Assembly: GCA_004293675.1 (NCBI GenBank)
Contig: READ01000011.1
Location: forward strand, 1-64,000
From: Betaproteobacteria bacterium
Lineage (GTDB): Bacteria > Pseudomonadota > Gammaproteobacteria > Burkholderiales > Casimicrobiaceae
Length of the DNA: 64,000 bases
Direction of reading: 5' to 3'
The translations under genes were made by a program, and so were the position numbers. The notes under the pieces were generated by a model. The model was not told the origin of the DNA. It was given only the letters and a program-made list of their open reading frames with translations, and ran no database searches. Below, one piece after another: positions 54,404-63,941 of this stretch. Position 1 is the first letter of the stretch; the number at the start of each line of letters is the position of its first letter.

Positions 54404-54442
54404 ACGATTTCAGAAATCGTAAATGACCGCGAGTCATTTACG
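54404..54442. promoter_or_regulatory. two overlapping perfect hairpins between RND and PCMT genes
   Basis: ACGATTTC/GAAATCGT around one base (54404-54420) overlaps, by three bases, CGTAAATGAC/GTCATTTACG around CGCGA (54418-54442). Sits after the RND gene and before the PCMT gene, on the minus strand. The larger stem followed by few T's could be a weak terminator; two overlapping stems could also be exclusive operator or attenuator forms. Confidence 0.5.
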
Positions 54443-54510
54443 AAGTTTATCGGATTTTTTTATAAGCGCAACTGCTCATGAAACCAACCGTGAGCGACGG
54501 CGAGCTGCAA

Positions 54511-57500
54511 CTACTCCGCCGGTGCATGAGCCGAACCCGACGCCGTCGAACGCGCGGCGAGCTTTGCCAATCTTTTGCTAGCTCGACGCTCTTTGAACTC
54601 CTCGATCACCGCGTAAATCACGGGCACCACTAAAAGCGTGAGTAGCGTTGATGACAGCACGCCGCCAATAATCGCGCGCCCCATCGTGCCGTCAGAACCC
54701 TCTTCAAGCGCGAGCGCCATCGGCAACATGCCAAAGACCATCGCCGCCGTCGTCATCAAAATCGGGCGCAAGCGAATGTGCCCCGCTTCGACCAGTGCTT
54801 CAACGATGCTTGCCCCTTTGTCGCGGCGCACTTGATTGGCGAAATCGACCAGCAAAATACCGTTTTTCACGACCAAACCCATGAGCATGATGAAGGCAAT
54901 CATCGCAAACATATTGAACGTAGTTCGTGTGACGGCAAGTGCAAGCAAAACGCCAATCAAAGACAGCGGCAGCGTCATCATGATGGCGATGGGCTGTGCA
55001 AAACTGTGAAATTGCGATCCGAGCACGAAGTAGATAAATACAACCGCCATCGCCAGCGCCAGCATGGCATAGGCGAACGAATCGGCCATCATTTGATTGT
55101 CACCGCCCACGTCGAAACGGTAGCCCGGTGGCAGCTCAAACTCCTTCATGATGCGATTGGCTTCGCTGCTGACCTCGCCTTGCGTTTTGCCAGACACACC
55201 GGCGCTCACATTGATTTGCCGCTGCAAATTCGAGCGCTCGATAATCTTCGGATTCGCGCTTTCGGACACCACCGCGACACGCTCCAGCGCTAGCGCTTCA
55301 CCATCGGGCGCACGCGGATTGTTGAGCGGAATTTGCATGAGCTGCTGCGCATTCGTTTTGAGCTCTTTCGGTAAACGCACAGACACATCGACTGAATTTC
55401 CCTGCGGCGAGAGCCAAGTTGTTACCGCGTCGCCTGCAACAAGCGTTCGGGTGATCGAGCCCAAGGTCGCTGGCGTGATGCCAAATTCCGCAGCCTCTGC
55501 GCGTTTAAGAGAAATCGCCAGCGCGGGCACCGCCGCCTTTTCGCTGGTTTCAACTTCGACGGCACCCGGAATCTTGGCAATTTCGGCGGCGAGTTGTTGT
55601 GACAGCCGCGACAGCACCGACACATCGGGCCCCAGCAGAGCGATCTGCACCGGGCGATTCCAACCCACGGCCGAGGTCAAACCGGCAATGGGTTTCACCG
55701 CATCACGGGCAACGTTTTCAATATCCTTTTGGCTACGCTTTCTATCATCACGCGGCACCAGCGTTACGTTGACCCAACCCGTGTTGCGCCCATTGTTGCC
55801 ACCCACCCACGAATAGATAAGCTTCACTTCGGGAATGGCTTTGAGCACGGCTTCAACCTGCTGCGTTTTCGCTAAGGTGTAATCAAGGCTCGAGCCGACG
55901 GGCGTTTCGATACGCATACCAAATTCACTTTGATCTTCGCGCGGCATAAATTCCGAGCCAATCAAACCGCTCGCAATCAAGCCGATGCTCGCTGCAAAGG
56001 TCAAGAGCACGATGCCGCCCGTGGCCCAGCGATGCGACAGCGCCCAGCGCATCACGCGCTCGTAGACATGCTGCATTTTCTCGATGCTCGCGTCAAACGC
56101 CCGGAGCAGTCGCCCGAGCCACGGCGCGCGCTTGAACCGATCACCTTCGGGATCAGGCCACACCGATGAGAGCATCGGATCCAGCGTAAAGCTGACAAAA
56201 AGCGACACCAACACCGCCACCACAATCGTGACGCCAAACTGGTAGAAAAACAACCCAATGATGCCGCCCATAAACGCAATTGGCGTGAACACGGCAACGA
56301 TGGCGAGCGTGGTGGCAAGCACAGCCAAACCGATTTCGTCGGTGGCTTCTTGCGCTGCTTGCCAATGCGTTTTACCCATGTGCAGATGCCGCACGATGTT
56401 TTCTCGAACGACGATGGCGTCATCAATCAGCAGGCCAATGCACAGGGACAGCGCCATCAACGTGAGCGCGTTGAGCGTGAAGCCAAAGGCGTAGAGCGCG
56501 ATGAAGGTCGCAACCACGGAAATCGGTAGCGTGAGCGCAGTGATCACGGTCGAGCGCCACGATGCTAAGAACAAAAACACAATCAGCACCGTCAAGCCAG
56601 CGCCCTCAAGAATCGTGCGCTGCACGTTTTTGACCGACGCTTTGACGTATCGCGATTGATCGGACAGTATCGTCAGTTCAAGGTCCTTAGGCAATTCCGA
56701 CTTGACTCGCTCGATCGCTCTTTTGATGCCCTCGCCCACTTCAACCGTGTTTGATCCGCGCACTTTTTTCATGTCGAGAATCACGGCCTTCGAGCCGTCG
56801 ATTCGCGCGAAACTATTTTGTTCGCGTACGCCATCGACCACGACAGCGATATCGCTCACCCGAACTTGCACGCCGTCGCGCCGCGCAACGACGAGATTTT
56901 CAAAGTCAGCAATCGACTTAAAGCGAGCATCGATGCGCACCGATTTATCACTGTTGCCCGCTGTGATGATGCCCACGGGTACATCCAAATTGTCGTTACG
57001 TAGCGCAGCGATCAACTGATCAACGCCGATCCGACGAGCGCGCAGTTTGGCGGGATCGATTTCGATTCGAACTTCGCGTGAGGCCGCGCCAATGGTGTCG
57101 ACCGTCGCCACGCCGGTGACGTTTTCCATGCGCTTTCGAATCACCTCTTCGACCAGATAGGTAACATCGGACGCCGCACGCGTCTTCGATGTGACGCCCA
57201 GCGAAACCACGGGACGGTCATCGTCGCCGTTGGCGCGCGACACGTAGGGATCTTTGGCCTCTTTCGGGAAGCCCGGCCGAATCTGCGCGAGCTTGTCGCG
57301 CATGTCTTGGATCGCCACATCCATTTTGATGTTGAGATCAAATTCGACGATGACCAAGCTCGAACCTTCGCGCGAGCGCGAGCGAATTTTTTTCACGCCC
57401 GAAATGGGGTTGAGCGCGTTTTCAATCGGCTTGGTTAAATCGTTTTCAACAGCTTGCGGCGACGCGCCGGGGTAGGCCACGTAGACCACACCGACCGGAA

Positions 57501-57624
57501 TTTGCACATCGGGCATGGCATCAATCGGTAAGCGCATGTACGAAACAGCGCCCGTAACCATCAGCGCGAACATCACCATCGCGCAAAACACCGGATTTTT
57601 AATCGCAACTCGCGTCATCCACAT
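54511..57624 (-). CDS. RND multidrug efflux permease (HAE1 type)
   Basis: An RND pump of 1037 residues with the usual 12 membrane segments, two large periplasmic loops and conserved acidic pair in TM4 (GLLIDDAIVVREN, near residue 408). HAE1-type landmarks include MRLPIDAMPDVQIPVGVVYVAYPGA, and the C-terminal GLVVKNGILLVDFAN. It exports drugs or lipophilic compounds using the proton gradient. It starts 18 bases after the membrane fusion protein gene; the TolC partner is further downstream. Confidence 0.95.
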   Translation of the reverse strand: MWMTRVAIKNPVFCAMVMFALMVTGAVSYMRLPIDAMPDVQIPVGVVYVAYPGASPQAVENDLTKPIENALNPISGVKKIRSRSREGSSLVIVEFDLNIKMDVAIQDMRDKLAQIRPGFPKEAKDPYVSRANGDDDRPVVSLGVTSKTRAASDVTYLVEEVIRKRMENVTGVATVDTIGAASREVRIEIDPAKLRARRIGVDQLIAALRNDNLDVPVGIITAGNSDKSVRIDARFKSIADFENLVVARRDGVQVRVSDIAVVVDGVREQNSFARIDGSKAVILDMKKVRGSNTVEVGEGIKRAIERVKSELPKDLELTILSDQSRYVKASVKNVQRTILEGAGLTVLIVFLFLASWRSTVITALTLPISVVATFIALYAFGFTLNALTLMALSLCIGLLIDDAIVVRENIVRHLHMGKTHWQAAQEATDEIGLAVLATTLAIVAVFTPIAFMGGIIGLFFYQFGVTIVVAVLVSLFVSFTLDPMLSSVWPDPEGDRFKRAPWLGRLLRAFDASIEKMQHVYERVMRWALSHRWATGGIVLLTFAASIGLIASGLIGSEFMPREDQSEFGMRIETPVGSSLDYTLAKTQQVEAVLKAIPEVKLIYSWVGGNNGRNTGWVNVTLVPRDDRKRSQKDIENVARDAVKPIAGLTSAVGWNRPVQIALLGPDVSVLSRLSQQLAAEIAKIPGAVEVETSEKAAVPALAISLKRAEAAEFGITPATLGSITRTLVAGDAVTTWLSPQGNSVDVSVRLPKELKTNAQQLMQIPLNNPRAPDGEALALERVAVVSESANPKIIERSNLQRQINVSAGVSGKTQGEVSSEANRIMKEFELPPGYRFDVGGDNQMMADSFAYAMLALAMAVVFIYFVLGSQFHSFAQPIAIMMTLPLSLIGVLLALAVTRTTFNMFAMIAFIMLMGLVVKNGILLVDFANQVRRDKGASIVEALVEAGHIRLRPILMTTAAMVFGMLPMALALEEGSDGTMGRAIIGGVLSSTLLTLLVVPVIYAVIEEFKERRASKRLAKLAARSTASGSAHAPAE

Positions 57625-57642
57625 GGGGTCACTCTTTCGCGA

Positions 57643-58845
57643 TTAGGATTTGGTGGGAACAGCGGCACTGGGGGCGGGGCTAGCGCCGCCAGCGGTGCTC
57701 GGAGCTGCTGGCTTTGCGCCGGGCATCACTACGACTTGCCCCTCGCGCGGCTCGGTGCCGCGAAGCATCAATACGTCAGCGCCAGCGGCAATACCCGATT
57801 CAACGCTCAGCTGATCGCCGCCGCTGTCGAGATCAACCACTTTAACCCGTACGCGCACGGTTTTGCCGTCTTGAACGGCCCACACGTAGCTGCCACTGCC
57901 GTCGCTCCTGACGGCCACGCGCGGGATCGCCACTGCGGCTTTAGTCTGCGCGATTTCCAACTTTCCCGACAAAAATGCGCCTGCGGGCACGCTGCTGTTG
58001 CTGGGCAGCGCAAAACGAGTTTCGATGGTGCGGGCGCTGCTGCCGGTGCTCGGTATCACTCGGCTAAGGGTCGCTTCAACCAGTGAGCCTCCGCTGGCGC
58101 TATCGATTTGAAACTTGGCTTTTTGACCCACTTTTAATTCCGCAGCGCGCTCGGCCGGAACGGCCACCACCACTTCGAGCGAGCTTGGATCGATGATCTG
58201 AAACACCTGCATTTCGTTGCCCACGCGCTCGCCCGGTTCAACGCTGCGTTTGGCGATCACACCGCTGATCGGTGCGGTGAGCGCTGTCTCACCGAGCGCC
58301 GAGCGCGCCATGGATAGTTGCGACTGGGCGTTTTCGTGAGCACTTTTAGCGCTGATGAAATTGCTCTCGGCGCTGTCGAGCGCCGCCTTTGAAATGAAGC
58401 CCCGATCCGACAATGATCGCTGTTGCGTGCGCGCCGATTCGGCGACAGTCAGCGCAGCCTGGGTTTGGCGAAGGGCCGATTCGCGCTCGCCGATTCTCAG
58501 GCGAAGCTCCTCGCTATCCACTCGCGCCAGCACTTCGCCTTGGCGTACCGTGTCGCCGGCTCGCTTGCTAATTTGGGTGGCGATGCCAGCGTGGCGTGAG
58601 CGCACCATGGCTTGTTTGGCCGCATCAACCGTGCCCGAGATCGGCAGAGTGTTTGACAACGTAGCCGGCGCTGCGCGAAACAAATCCACGGCGGCAAGCG
58701 ATAGCGCGGTGTCTTTTTTCTTGGCTTCGTCTTGCTTTTTCTGCTCCTCGGCTTTCGCACGCATTTGTTGCACAGCAACCGCGCCACCGCCCGCAGCCAA
58801 CAACAGCACCGCACCCGTAACCCACATCCACCGCTTAATTTTCAT
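57643..58845 (-). CDS. RND efflux periplasmic adaptor (membrane fusion protein)
   Basis: Membrane fusion protein of 400 residues. An N-terminal anchor (about 6-26) is followed by a coiled-coil hairpin (QMRAKAEEQKKQDEAKK, then ESALRQTQAALTVAESA), lipoyl half-motifs (VRSRHAGIATQISKRAGDTVRQGEVL and ITAPISGVIAKRSVEPGERV) and a beta-barrel and membrane-proximal domain. The C-terminus is rich in A, P and S. It links the RND pump to TolC. Confidence 0.93.
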   Translation of the reverse strand: MKIKRWMWVTGAVLLLAAGGGAVAVQQMRAKAEEQKKQDEAKKKDTALSLAAVDLFRAAPATLSNTLPISGTVDAAKQAMVRSRHAGIATQISKRAGDTVRQGEVLARVDSEELRLRIGERESALRQTQAALTVAESARTQQRSLSDRGFISKAALDSAESNFISAKSAHENAQSQLSMARSALGETALTAPISGVIAKRSVEPGERVGNEMQVFQIIDPSSLEVVVAVPAERAAELKVGQKAKFQIDSASGGSLVEATLSRVIPSTGSSARTIETRFALPSNSSVPAGAFLSGKLEIAQTKAAVAIPRVAVRSDGSGSYVWAVQDGKTVRVRVKVVDLDSGGDQLSVESGIAAGADVLMLRGTEPREGQVVVMPGAKPAAPSTAGGASPAPSAAVPTKS

Positions 58846-59016
58846 TGCCGTCCTGACTGGAAAAATGATCGAACCACTGCTTTCGATGAACGTTAGCGAA
58901 AAGTTCCGTTGCCACGCAGCCCAATGCGATGAAACCGGGCAAATTTGGCGCGAATCGCGGGGGGCGCAGAACTTTTTGGAAATACCACCCGGCGAGTATC
59001 GACTTATTGATTAAAT

Positions 59017-59100
59017 GCCTTACTAAATGAGATTTAAACGATAATTACTGAACTATTCAAATAAGTTCGTAGCTGTTACCTAGCCCTCATTTCATAAGGC
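59017..59100 (+). repeat. 84-bp paired-palindrome element, copy E
   Basis: Left module GCCTTACTAAATGAGAT (59017-59033, right arm decayed) and right module CCCTCATTTCATAAGGC (59084-59100), 67 bases apart, AT-rich middle. It lies in the divergent region between the efflux adaptor gene and rpoD. Confidence 0.8.
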
Positions 59101-59251
59101 TATAAGAAAAAAGCCGTTTATTTCGGAGATCCATGGCGGACTTTTTCGAGTCTGGCGCAGTTGGCTCGCCGTCCCTAAAAAATCTACCCATTTATCCGCA
59201 GGGCCGCTTGATTTTCAGGCAGCGAAGCCCAAATTTCTGAGGGTTCGTTGG

Positions 59252-59257
59252 TATAAT
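59252..59257 (+). promoter_or_regulatory. probable extended -10 promoter of rpoD
   Basis: TATAAT preceded by TGG gives the extended -10 motif TGGTATAAT. No convincing -35 hexamer is found at 16-18 bases upstream, which extended -10 promoters do not need. The start would leave a 5' leader of about 145 bases before the rpoD ATG. Confidence 0.6.
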
Positions 59258-59410
59258 TACGGGTTCCCCTTTTAATTTGTTCGCCACCTCAAAGCCGTCA
59301 TTTCACGCCGTTTGCGCTCAAACGCCTCGGATCGTGGAATCGACTCACAGGTCGGCGCGCATCGGCTACGTGACCGGCGATCATTTTTTCGCCCTCTGGA
59401 GTTTCAAGAC

Positions 59411-62194
59411 ATGGCAAAAGCCAACACCAAGTCAATCGACAAATCAAAAAAAACGGCCAAGAGCATAAAGATTGTCGGTGGCAAGTCCTCCGTCGCAAAA
59501 AAAGCGGCAAAACCGTCCGGTAAAACCGGTGCCAAGCCGTCAAAGCCTAAAGCGGCGGTAAGCAGCAAACGCCCCACCGGCAAGGTCAAGCCCGCTGGCA
59601 AAGTGCAGCCTAAGGTCGCCGCCAAAGGCAAAACCGCGGCCAAGCCCGCTGCAAAAAAGCCGGTCACCAAAGTAGCCGCGAAGCCAACCACCAAAGTCAC
59701 CGCAAAGGCAAAGCCCGCGGCCAAGCCAGCGCCCAAGGTTGCTGGAAAAGTCAAATCAGCCGCGAAAGCGAAGCCGGCTCCGAAAGCCAAGCCAACCGCT
59801 AAGCCAGTCGCTAAGCCAGTCGCTAAGCCAGCCTCTAAGCCAGTTGCAAAGTCGGCCAAGAAGTCCGTCGCTAAACCAATCGCGAAAAGCCCAACCAAGG
59901 CCAAGGCGGTAGCCAAACCCGTCGCCAAAGCAGCCCCAAAAGCGGCGACCAAGCCCATCGCCAAAACCGCGCCAACGGCCGCGCCCAAAGCGCAGACAAA
60001 GGCCGCGACAAAAGCCGCAACCAAGCCCACCGCAAAGCCAGCGCCGGTTTCGGCCAAAGCGTTAGCGAGCGAATCCGCCAAGGCCGCCCCCAAGGCGGCC
60101 AAGGCCATTGAAAAGCCAACAGCGCCAGCGATTGTCAAGCCTGTGGCCGCCAAGGGCAAAGCTGGAGCGCCGAAGAAGGACGAGCCAGTCGTTGACGTTG
60201 TCGATAGCGCCGACGTCGCCGCAGTAGACGCAGTGCCCGAAAGGATCGCGATTAATCCGCTCACCGGAAAACCGAAAACTCGCAAGCAGCTATTGCTTGA
60301 GAAAAAACAGCAAGCGCTGTTGGCCGCGCTCGCGCCGCTGCCCACCGTTGACGCCGAAACACGTCGTCTGCGCCTCAAAACACTGATCTCGCTCGGCAAA
60401 GATCGTGGCTATTTGACCTATTCGGAAATCAACGATCACCTGCCCGACGATTTGGTAGACGCCGAAGCGATCGAGAGCGTCGTCGCCATGATCACCGACA
60501 TGGGCATCAAGGTCTATGACGAAGCCCCTGCCGCCGAAGACTTAATCATCACTGAAAACGCCGTCGCGGTTGCCGATGACGTCGCCGAAGAAGCCGAGCA
60601 AGCTATTTCGCAGCTCGACAATGAATTTGGCCGCACCACCGACCCAGTTCGCATGTACATGCGCGAAATGGGCACCGTTGAGCTTTTGACTCGCGAAGGC
60701 GAAATCGAAATCGCCAAGCGCATCGAAGAAGGTCTCAAGCACATGGTGCAGGCGATCTCTGCCTGCCCAATGACCATTGCTGAAATTCTTGCGCTGGCTG
60801 ACAAAATCGAAAAGGGCGAAGTGCCTGTTGACGACATCGTTGACGGTCTGGCCGATCTGGCCGAACCTGAGCCCGCCGCGCCCGTGATCGCCGCCGACCC
60901 GGATGCCGAAGACGGTGACGAGGAAGAAGCCGAAGAGGTTGACGAAGAAGCCAGCGCTGCCGTATCCGCCGAACTTCTTGCCAAGCTCAAGAGCATGTCG
61001 ATTGAGAAATTCGGCACGATCCGCAAAAACCACGCGAAGATCGTGGCGCATGTGGAAAAAGGCGAGTACAAGAGCGAAGGCTACGTCAAAGCGCAAAAGA
61101 AAATCACCGAAGTGATGATGGATATTCGCTTCGCGGCGAAGATCGTCGAACAGCTGTGTGATTCTGTGCGTGCCGAAGTCGAGCGCGTCCGCGGCCACGA
61201 GCGCAAACTGCAAGAGCTCCTAGTCTTCAAATGCCACATGCCGCGCGACCATTTCTTGAAAATGTTCCCCGACAAGGCGATGGATTTGACGTGGATCGAC
61301 AAGGAAATTGCCGCCGCAAAACCGTATAGCGACGCGATGGCGAAAAGCCGCCAAGCGCTGGTTGAGCGCCAAGAATCACTGCATGCACAGCAGACCAAGG
61401 TCATGCTGCCGCTGCAAGACTTCAAAGACATCTACAAGCAAATGGCCTCGGGTGAAGCCAAAGCCCGCAAAGCCAAGAAAGAGATGACCGAGGCCAACCT
61501 GCGCCTCGTGATCTCGATTGCCAAGAAATACACCAACCGCGGTTTGCAGTTCCTTGACCTGATTCAAGAAGGCAACATCGGCCTGATGAAGGCAGTCGAT
61601 AAATTCGAATTCCGTCGCGGCTTTAAGTTTTCGACCTACGCCACGTGGTGGATTCGCCAAGCGATCACCCGCTCTATTGCCGATCAAGCACGCACCATTC
61701 GTATCCCGGTGCACATGATTGAGACGATCAACAAGATGAACCGCATCTCGCGCCAAATCTTGCAAGAAACCGGTATCGAACCCGACGCGCCGACGCTCGC
61801 CGAGCGCATGGAGATCCCCGAAGACAAAATCCGCAAAATCATGAAGATCAGCAAAGAGCCGATCTCAATGGAAACGCCGATTGGTGACGACGATGACAGC
61901 CATTTGGGCGACTTCATCGAAGACACCAACACGCTCACGCCGATTGAAGCGGCTGTACAGGACAGCTTGCGCGATCTGTGCAAGGAAGTGCTCGACACCT
62001 TGACGCCACGCGAAGCCAAAGTGCTCCGTATGCGCTTCGGCATCGAAATGAACACCGACCACACCCTCGAAGAAGTCGGCAAACAATTCGACGTCACCCG
62101 CGAGCGAATTCGTCAAATCGAAGCCAAAGCGCTGCGGAAACTGCGTCACCCGAGCCGTGCCGAGCGCCTTAAAGGCTTTGTCACCGAGGCTTAA
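59411..62194 (+). CDS. rpoD: RNA polymerase sigma factor RpoD with long basic N-terminal tail
   Basis: Housekeeping sigma-70 of 927 residues, about 310 longer than the E. coli protein. Residues 1-255 are almost only K, A, P, T and V in short repeats of the form KPVA/KAAP, like the C-terminal tail of histone H1. Normal regions follow: region 1.1 at about 313-370, 1.2 near 410-445 ([18 protein letters not shown]), a non-conserved acidic insert with [10 protein letters not shown] near 505, region 2 at about 697-770 with [15 protein letters not shown], region 3, and region 4 at about 864-925 with [20 protein letters not shown]. The start ATG at 59411 has GGAG upstream. No dnaG or rpsU precede it. 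Confidence 0.95.
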   Translation: MAKANTKSIDKSKKTAKSIKIVGGKSSVAKKAAKPSGKTGAKPSKPKAAVSSKRPTGKVKPAGKVQPKVAAKGKTAAKPAAKKPVTKVAAKPTTKVTAKAKPAAKPAPKVAGKVKSAAKAKPAPKAKPTAKPVAKPVAKPASKPVAKSAKKSVAKPIAKSPTKAKAVAKPVAKAAPKAATKPIAKTAPTAAPKAQTKAATKAATKPTAKPAPVSAKALASESAKAAPKAAKAIEKPTAPAIVKPVAAKGKAGAPKKDEPVVDVVDSADVAAVDAVPERIAINPLTGKPKTRKQLLLEKKQQALLAALAPLPTVDAETRRLRLKTLISLGKDRGYLTYSEINDHLPDDLVDAEAIESVVAMITDMGIKVYDEAPAAEDLIITENAVAVADDVAEEAEQAISQLDNEFGRTTDPVRMYMREMGTVELLTREGEIEIAKRIEEGLKHMVQAISACPMTIAEILALADKIEKGEVPVDDIVDGLADLAEPEPAAPVIAADPDAEDGDEEEAEEVDEEASAAVSAELLAKLKSMSIEKFGTIRKNHAKIVAHVEKGEYKSEGYVKAQKKITEVMMDIRFAAKIVEQLCDSVRAEVERVRGHERKLQELLVFKCHMPRDHFLKMFPDKAMDLTWIDKEIAAAKPYSDAMAKSRQALVERQESLHAQQTKVMLPLQDFKDIYKQMASGEAKARKAKKEMTEANLRLVISIAKKYTNRGLQFLDLIQEGNIGLMKAVDKFEFRRGFKFSTYATWWIRQAITRSIADQARTIRIPVHMIETINKMNRISRQILQETGIEPDAPTLAERMEIPEDKIRKIMKISKEPISMETPIGDDDDSHLGDFIEDTNTLTPIEAAVQDSLRDLCKEVLDTLTPREAKVLRMRFGIEMNTDHTLEEVGKQFDVTRERIRQIEAKALRKLRHPSRAERLKGFVTEA

Positions 62195-62230
62195 CTGTCT
62201 TCGGTTGCGCTGGCGCTGCCAGATTGCAAG

Positions 62231-62251
62231 ACGGGCCTTCGGGCCCGTTTT
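62231..62251 (+). terminator. rho-independent terminator after rpoD
   Basis: Stem ACGGGCC / GGCCCGT with a 4-base loop and a following T run, 37 bases after the rpoD stop. Confidence 0.85.
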
Positions 62252-62313
62252 CATTGGTTCAGAGTTCGCAATGTGCCGTTTTACGGAGCTGCGATGCGAT
62301 AATTGTCCCCAGT

Positions 62314-62390
62314 GGGCCGTTAGCTCAGTTGGTTAGAGCAGAGGACTCATAATCCTTTGGTCGTAGGTTCAAGTCCTACACGGCCTACCA
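62314..62390 (+). tRNA. tRNA with anticodon CAU, probably tRNA-Ile2
   Basis: Complete cloverleaf of 77 bases: acceptor GGGCCGT with ACGGCCT (G-U end pair), D-arm GCTC/GAGC, anticodon stem GAGGA/TCCTT around CTCATAA (anticodon CAT), T-arm GTAGG/CCTAC with TTCAAGT, A and encoded CCA. The variable-loop text TGGTC and T-loop TTCAAGT resemble tRNA-Ile2 (where C34 becomes lysidine and reads AUA) more than elongator tRNA-Met; this cannot be proved from sequence alone. Confidence 0.9.
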
Positions 62391-62653
62391 CTTTCGCCTT
62401 TTCTCGCTTGGCAACAACGTCCTCTGCGGACTCACGAACGCAGAGAACTCGGCTGCGGCAAAGCATTGCCTTGCCCTTCGGCGGCTCGTCGCTACCGCGA
62501 CTCGAAACCCCGCCTCAGTCCTTTGGTCGTAGGTTCAAGTCCTACACGGCCTACCACTTTCGCCTTTTCTCGCTTGGCACCGGCGTCCTCTGCGGACTCA
62601 CGAACGCAGAGAACTCGGCTGCGGCAAAGCATTGCCTTGCCCTTCGGCGGCTC
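62353..62653 (+). repeat. tandem duplication of the tRNA 3' half and downstream sequence
   Basis: Bases 62353-62487 (from the middle of the tRNA anticodon arm into downstream sequence) recur at 62519-62653, offset 166 bases, with only a few mismatches. The second copy has the complete 38-base 3' tRNA end with its own CCA but no 5' half, so it is a tRNA fragment, not a gene. A 31-base unique piece (62488-62518) separates the copies. Confidence 0.85.
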
Positions 62654-62711
62654 ATGTTGCGAGACGGTGCCGTCACTTAAAACGCTCAGCTTGGGTCTAA
62701 ACTTGTACTCC

Positions 62712-63887
62712 ATGAGCAAGCAACCCACTCCCCTCAGCCCCACCACTCACCTGATTCATCCGAAGCGCGATGTACCGACGGGCTTTCGTTCATTGGCGCC
62801 CGGCACTGAACGCGCTTCTACGGTGCTCTTCGAGAACATTGATAAGTGGGTCAATCGATCGGGGGCAGATGAGTCGATTTACACCTACGGTACGAGTGGC
62901 ACGCCAACGACTCGCGATTTGCAGAACCGTATTGCAGAGTGGGAAGGCGGCTTCGCGACGGTGCTTTTTCCGTCAGGGCTCGCTGCCGTTGCCTATGCGT
63001 TTTTGCCGTTCGTGGCACCGGGTGATCATGTGCTGGTGCCGGGCAATGTCTACGATCCAGTTCGCGGCTTGGCCAATGGCTTGCTCAAGCAAATGAATGT
63101 GACGGTGGCGCAATACGATCCGCTCATCGGCGCGGGCATTTCTGCGCTGATGAAACCTAACACGAAGTTGGTGTGGGTCGAAACGCCAGGTTCGATCACG
63201 ATGGAGGTGAGCGATCTACCCGCCATCGCCAAAGCGGCGCACGCGGGCGGGGCGTTGGTGGCCATCGACAACACCTATAGCGCGGGCTGGTACCTGCGAG
63301 CGTTTGAATTGGGTGCTGACATCTCCGTGCATGCACTCACCAAGTATCCGGCGGGTCACAGCGATTTGGTGATGGGATCGATCACCGCGAAAGACGAAGC
63401 CACGTGGCGGCGGGTGAAAGATATGGCGCTGCAAACGGGTCAATGCTGCGCGCCTGACGACATTTATTTGGTGCTGCGCGGATTGCCGACGATGCCCATG
63501 CGTATGCGTCACGCTGAAAAGGTGGCACTCGACATTGCCAATTGGATCAAAGCCAGACCCGAGGTGAAGCTCGTGCTGCATCCCGCGCTACCGGATTGTG
63601 CTGGGCACGACACGTGGAAGCGTGATTTCACAGGATCAACCGGCGTGTTTTCGTTCGTGCTGCACGATCAATACAAAGCCGATGCAGCCGCCCGATTTAT
63701 CGAGGCGCTTGAACTGTTCGGCATTGGTGCGAGCTGGGGCGGCATTGGCTCGCTCGCGCTCACCTACAACCTAACAAAAACGCGTGCGAACTGGCCACAT
63801 CAGGGCGCGCTGATACGGCTTGGGATCGGGCTCGAAGAGCCCTCCGATCTGATTGCCGATCTAACAAACGGGTTTGCCGCGCTGTAG
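62712..63887 (+). CDS. metC: cystathionine beta-lyase-type PLP enzyme
   Basis: A Cys/Met-metabolism PLP enzyme of 391 residues. It probably splits cystathionine to homocysteine, pyruvate and ammonia in methionine synthesis. The PLP lysine is Lys211 in HALTKYPAGHSD, with AIDNTYSAGW (Asp186) and YGTSGTPTTRDLQ for the cofactor site; these fit cystathionine beta-lyase more than gamma-synthase, but the group is hard to divide by sequence. The start ATG at 62712 gives the standard N-terminus. The duplicated tRNA fragment ends about 58 bases before. Confidence 0.88.
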   Translation: MSKQPTPLSPTTHLIHPKRDVPTGFRSLAPGTERASTVLFENIDKWVNRSGADESIYTYGTSGTPTTRDLQNRIAEWEGGFATVLFPSGLAAVAYAFLPFVAPGDHVLVPGNVYDPVRGLANGLLKQMNVTVAQYDPLIGAGISALMKPNTKLVWVETPGSITMEVSDLPAIAKAAHAGGALVAIDNTYSAGWYLRAFELGADISVHALTKYPAGHSDLVMGSITAKDEATWRRVKDMALQTGQCCAPDDIYLVLRGLPTMPMRMRHAEKVALDIANWIKARPEVKLVLHPALPDCAGHDTWKRDFTGSTGVFSFVLHDQYKADAAARFIEALELFGIGASWGGIGSLALTYNLTKTRANWPHQGALIRLGIGLEEPSDLIADLTNGFAAL

Positions 63888-63941
63888 TCGCGCAGACTCA
63901 TTAACGAGCTGTTTCACCTCAATTTACTTTAAAGGCAAACC

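Noticed and set aside
59404-60399. 331-residue open frame on the minus strand across the rpoD tail
   Set aside because: It is a low-complexity mirror of the lysine/alanine repeats (rich in A, G, L and F). It has no homology-like motifs and no ribosome site.
62519-62556. Second tRNA gene downstream of the CAU tRNA
   Set aside because: Only the 3' half is repeated; the 5' acceptor and D-arm are missing, so it cannot fold into a tRNA.
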